Positions 34,447 to 35,518 of a stretch of 35,518 nt of DNA are shown here, piece by piece. Each line of letters starts with the position of its first letter. Positions within the stretch are counted from its first letter, which is position 1. The translations under genes and the position numbers were made by a program. The notes beneath the pieces are model-generated. The model saw nothing but the letters and a program-made list of their open reading frames with translations. It ran no database searches and was not told where the DNA came from. Source of the stretch: Archangiaceae bacterium (GTDB lineage Bacteria; Myxococcota; Myxococcia; Myxococcales; Myxococcaceae); the NCBI GenBank assembly GCA_016879935.1, contig JAACJQ010000263.1, positions 1 through 35,518 of the forward strand, given 5' to 3'.

Positions 34447-34465
34447 TGTGAAGCGTTGACCCCGC

Positions 34466-34536
34466 CGGAGCGTGGTCCAATGGAAAGATTCGCGGCTGAT
34501 AACCGTGCGACGAAGGTTCGATTCCTTCCGCTCCGA
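34466..34536 (+). tRNA. tRNA-Ile(GAT)
   Basis: Acceptor CGGAGCG/CGCTCCG, anticodon stem CGCGG/CCGTG around loop CTGATAA (anticodon GAT at 34498-34500), T arm GAAGG-TTCGATT-CCTTC, discriminator A. The D stem has three pairs including one G-U. No CCA is encoded. Confidence 0.8.
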
Positions 34537-34561
34537 TGAGTGCTGGTAGCGTCGTGTCGTG

Positions 34562-34930
34562 ATGCTGGAGCACTTCGAGAATCCACGAAACGTCGGCACC
34601 CTCGACAAAGCAGCGCCCGACGTGAGCTCGGCGCTCGAGAAGTCGGGGCAGTGCGGGCTGGTCGTTCGGGCGCAGCTGCAGTTTGGCCTCGATGGTCGCG
34701 TCGTGGAGTGCCGGTGGAAGACGTTCGGGTGTGGCGCGCTCGTCGGGTCGATGTCGTGGCTGAGCGAGTGGGCCCGCGGGCGGGCGTTGACCGAGCTGTT
34801 GGCGCCGCCGATGGCGTTGCTCACGGAGGAGCTCGCGCTCACTGGAGACCGGCTGCACTGTGGTGAGTTCGCGGCGACGGCGTTGCGGAGCGCGGCGGAG
34901 CAGGCGCTCGCGAAGCTGGCTGCGAAATGA
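34562..34930 (+). CDS. IscU/NifU-like Fe-S cluster scaffold protein inside the tRNA array
   Basis: A protein of 122 residues (ATG at 34562, or 123 from GTG at 34559). HFENPRNVG at the N-terminus is the IscU/NifU opening motif. Counting from 34559, C32 (SGQCGL), C58 (TFGCGA), H100 and C101 (LHCGEF) fill the ligand positions of E. coli IscU C37, C63, H105 and C106. The conserved Asp after the first Cys (D39) is Leu, and the chaperone-binding LPPVK before the last Cys is LTGDR. The N-terminus is about 8 residues shorter than IscU. It may hold or pass an Fe-S cluster without the usual partners, or be a diverging copy. No ribosome binding site is seen; the start lies 25 bases after tRNA-Ile. An IscS-like desulfurase is absent from the window. 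Confidence 0.8.
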   Translation: MLEHFENPRNVGTLDKAAPDVSSALEKSGQCGLVVRAQLQFGLDGRVVECRWKTFGCGALVGSMSWLSEWARGRALTELLAPPMALLTEELALTGDRLHCGEFAATALRSAAEQALAKLAAK

Positions 34931-35164
34931 GGCGTCGAACGCTGTGTCAGGCCGGGCGTCGCCTTGACGTCCAGGGTTGCATGATTTCCAGCGCGAACAA
35001 TTCGATGTGGTCGCCCGGGTCGAAGTATCCGTCGCCGAGCGGCTCTTCGTCGAAGGGTCGTGTGCTGCCCAGCGCTTGAACGCTCTTTGACGAGAGCATT
35101 CACGAGGCCGGGTGGCGAAAGCTCCCCGGCCTCTTCTGCTTTTCTGACGTGCAATTCATCACAT
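34931..35164. other. Non-coding gap inside the tRNA array
   Basis: No tRNA, T-arm (GGTTCGA) or convincing gene is found here. The gap holds a 5-bp hairpin GCTCT/AGAGC (35082-35097) and a stronger stem just after it. A TTGAAC at 35077-35082 could be part of a promoter for the downstream tRNAs, but no good -10 follows. Confidence 0.5.
35104..35143 (+). terminator. Intrinsic terminator-like hairpin
   Basis: GAGGCCGGG (35104-35112) pairs with CCCGGCCTC (35125-35133) around a 12-base loop and is followed by the T-rich TTCTGCTTTT. It lies about 170 bases after the scaffold gene and before tRNA-Tyr. Confidence 0.65.
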
Positions 35165-35253
35165 GGACGGAATGTGACCAATGGTGGTCCAGCGGGCCGT
35201 AACCCCGCCGCTCGTTCGCGCGAGCATGGTGAGTTCGATTCTCACTCCGCCCA
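35165..35253 (+). tRNA. tRNA-Tyr(GTA), somewhat degenerate
   Basis: A class II tRNA with anticodon stem GCGGG/CCCGC around loop CCGTAAC (anticodon GTA at 35199-35201), variable stem GCTCG/CGAGC, T arm GTGAG-TTCGATT-CTCAC and discriminator A. Deviations: C at position 33 in place of the near-universal U, an A-C mismatch at the third acceptor pair, and two extra bases before the D stem (GACC/GGTC). No CCA is encoded. It may be weakly functional. Confidence 0.65.
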
Positions 35254-35259
35254 CTCTTC

Positions 35260-35332
35260 GGGTCCGTAGCTCGACTGGCAGAGCAAGCGCCTCTTACGCG
35301 CGAGGATGAGGGTTCGACTCCCTCCGGTCCCA
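35260..35332 (+). tRNA. tRNA-Lys(CTT)
   Basis: Acceptor GGGTCCG/CGGTCCC with a T-T mismatch at the fourth pair, D stem GCTC/GAGC, anticodon loop CTCTTAC (anticodon CTT at 35293-35295), T arm GAGGG-TTCGACT-CCCTC, discriminator A. The top pair of the anticodon stem is A-G. No CCA is encoded. Confidence 0.78.
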
Positions 35333-35336
35333 CAAT

Positions 35337-35408
35337 GCGGGTGTCGCCAAGCGGGAAGGCATCAGGCTTCCACCCTGACACGCGCGGGTTCGATTCCCGC
35401 CACCCGCT
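35337..35408 (+). tRNA. tRNA-Gly(TCC)
   Basis: Acceptor GCGGGTG/CACCCGC, anticodon stem TCAGG/CCTGA around loop CTTCCAC (anticodon TCC at 35369-35371), T arm GCGGG-TTCGATT-CCCGC, and discriminator T as in bacterial Gly tRNAs. The D arm (GCCAAGCGGGAAGGC) looks more like that of tRNA-Gln. No CCA is encoded. Confidence 0.85.
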
Positions 35409-35446
35409 TCTGGTTGTGATTGGGAGCAGTGGTGCTTCAGCCGCTC

Positions 35447-35518
35447 TGAAAGTGATCCACCCGCCGGCGTGAAACTGATCCACCCCAGGTTGGACTTCCA
35501 GCCTACTTGGACTTCGTC
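35447..35518. mobile_element. Possible IS21-family element end (cut by window edge)
   Basis: Two direct repeats, TGAAAGTGATCCACCC (35447-35462) and TGAAACTGATCCACCC (35470-35485), differ at one base and lie 23 bases apart. Tandem copies of TGAAANTGAYCCACC are known from the multiple terminal repeats of IS21-like elements. No istA or istB is within the window, so this is a fragment or the start of an element beyond the edge. Confidence 0.45.

Noticed and set aside
34038-34858. Minus-strand reading frames over the left tRNA group, with peptides such as GIEPSSHGYQPRIFPLDHAP
   Set aside because: They are antisense translations of tRNA genes: the repeated GxEP and ESNPR-like phrases come from the complement of the conserved T-arm GGTTCGA. 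They are a common misannotation, not proteins.
34931-35164. An eighth tRNA in the gap before tRNA-Tyr
   Set aside because: No T-arm with GGTTCGA or foldable acceptor is present; the hairpins there look like a terminator.
35060-35483. Reading frames on both strands across tRNA-Tyr, Lys and Gly
   Set aside because: They run through well-formed tRNA cloverleaves and have no ribosome site or protein motif.

Overview
The window looks like the chromosome of a high-GC member of the Myxococcota. Evidence: a C-terminal MYXO-CTERM-type sorting signal (gene at 18933-20111), Myxococcus Cys-rich repeats (23898-28436), lipoproteins with Asp-Ala-Gly rich linkers (30962-33334), a membrane Ser/Thr protein kinase, and a DUF1592/DUF1552 pair. 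Most of it is ordinary chromosome with short intergenic gaps; no stretch over 300 bases lacks a gene. No CRISPR array, integrase or complete insertion sequence is visible.

Layout. 1-79 is the end of a gene resembling pyruvate kinase. 146-4721 holds a c-di-GMP phosphodiesterase response regulator, a divergent pccB-type carboxyltransferase, and a co-directional TPR protein, SixA phosphatase and CHAD protein. 4725-7791 has a coiled-coil exported protein, a TruB pseudouridine synthase and an NAD(P)-binding reductase. 7761-11230 carries the coupled DUF1592-DUF1552 pair and a DUF4190-like membrane protein. 11224-14852 has a GAF/HD-GYP regulator head to head with a metallo-beta-lactamase-fold lipoprotein, then rpe and a CBS protein. 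14856-18866 has a GT4 glycosyltransferase, a lipoprotein, and an OmpA protein with Ca-binding repeats. 18933-22185 has a MYXO-CTERM lytic transglycosylase coupled to a periplasmic protein, plus two small unknown proteins. 22310-28436 has an Old-Yellow-Enzyme-type oxidoreductase and a 1512-residue surface lipoprotein containing an amidohydrolase. 28514-33334 is a tightly overlapped three-gene set: Ser/Thr kinase, membrane protein and propeller lipoprotein. 33344-33979 is a TetR regulator.

The right end (34195-35408) is different. It holds seven tRNA genes of seven specificities (Asp, Phe, Leu, Ile, Tyr, Lys, Gly), all on the plus strand, none with an encoded CCA end, several with non-canonical positions, and with related spacers. 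Between the fourth and fifth lies a small IscU/NifU-like Fe-S scaffold gene that keeps the three Cys and one His ligand positions but lacks the conserved Asp and the LPPVK motif. Right after the array are two direct repeats typical of IS21-family ends, cut by the window edge. This tRNA array with an embedded scaffold-like gene is the most unusual thing in the window and looks like accessory DNA.

A second window-wide pattern is that nine genes have a -10-like hexamer (usually TAGNNN, often within GCTAG) only 6-10 bases before the start codon and no Shine-Dalgarno sequence, as expected for leaderless mRNAs. Genes inside operons instead carry GGAGG-like sites or overlap the previous stop codon.
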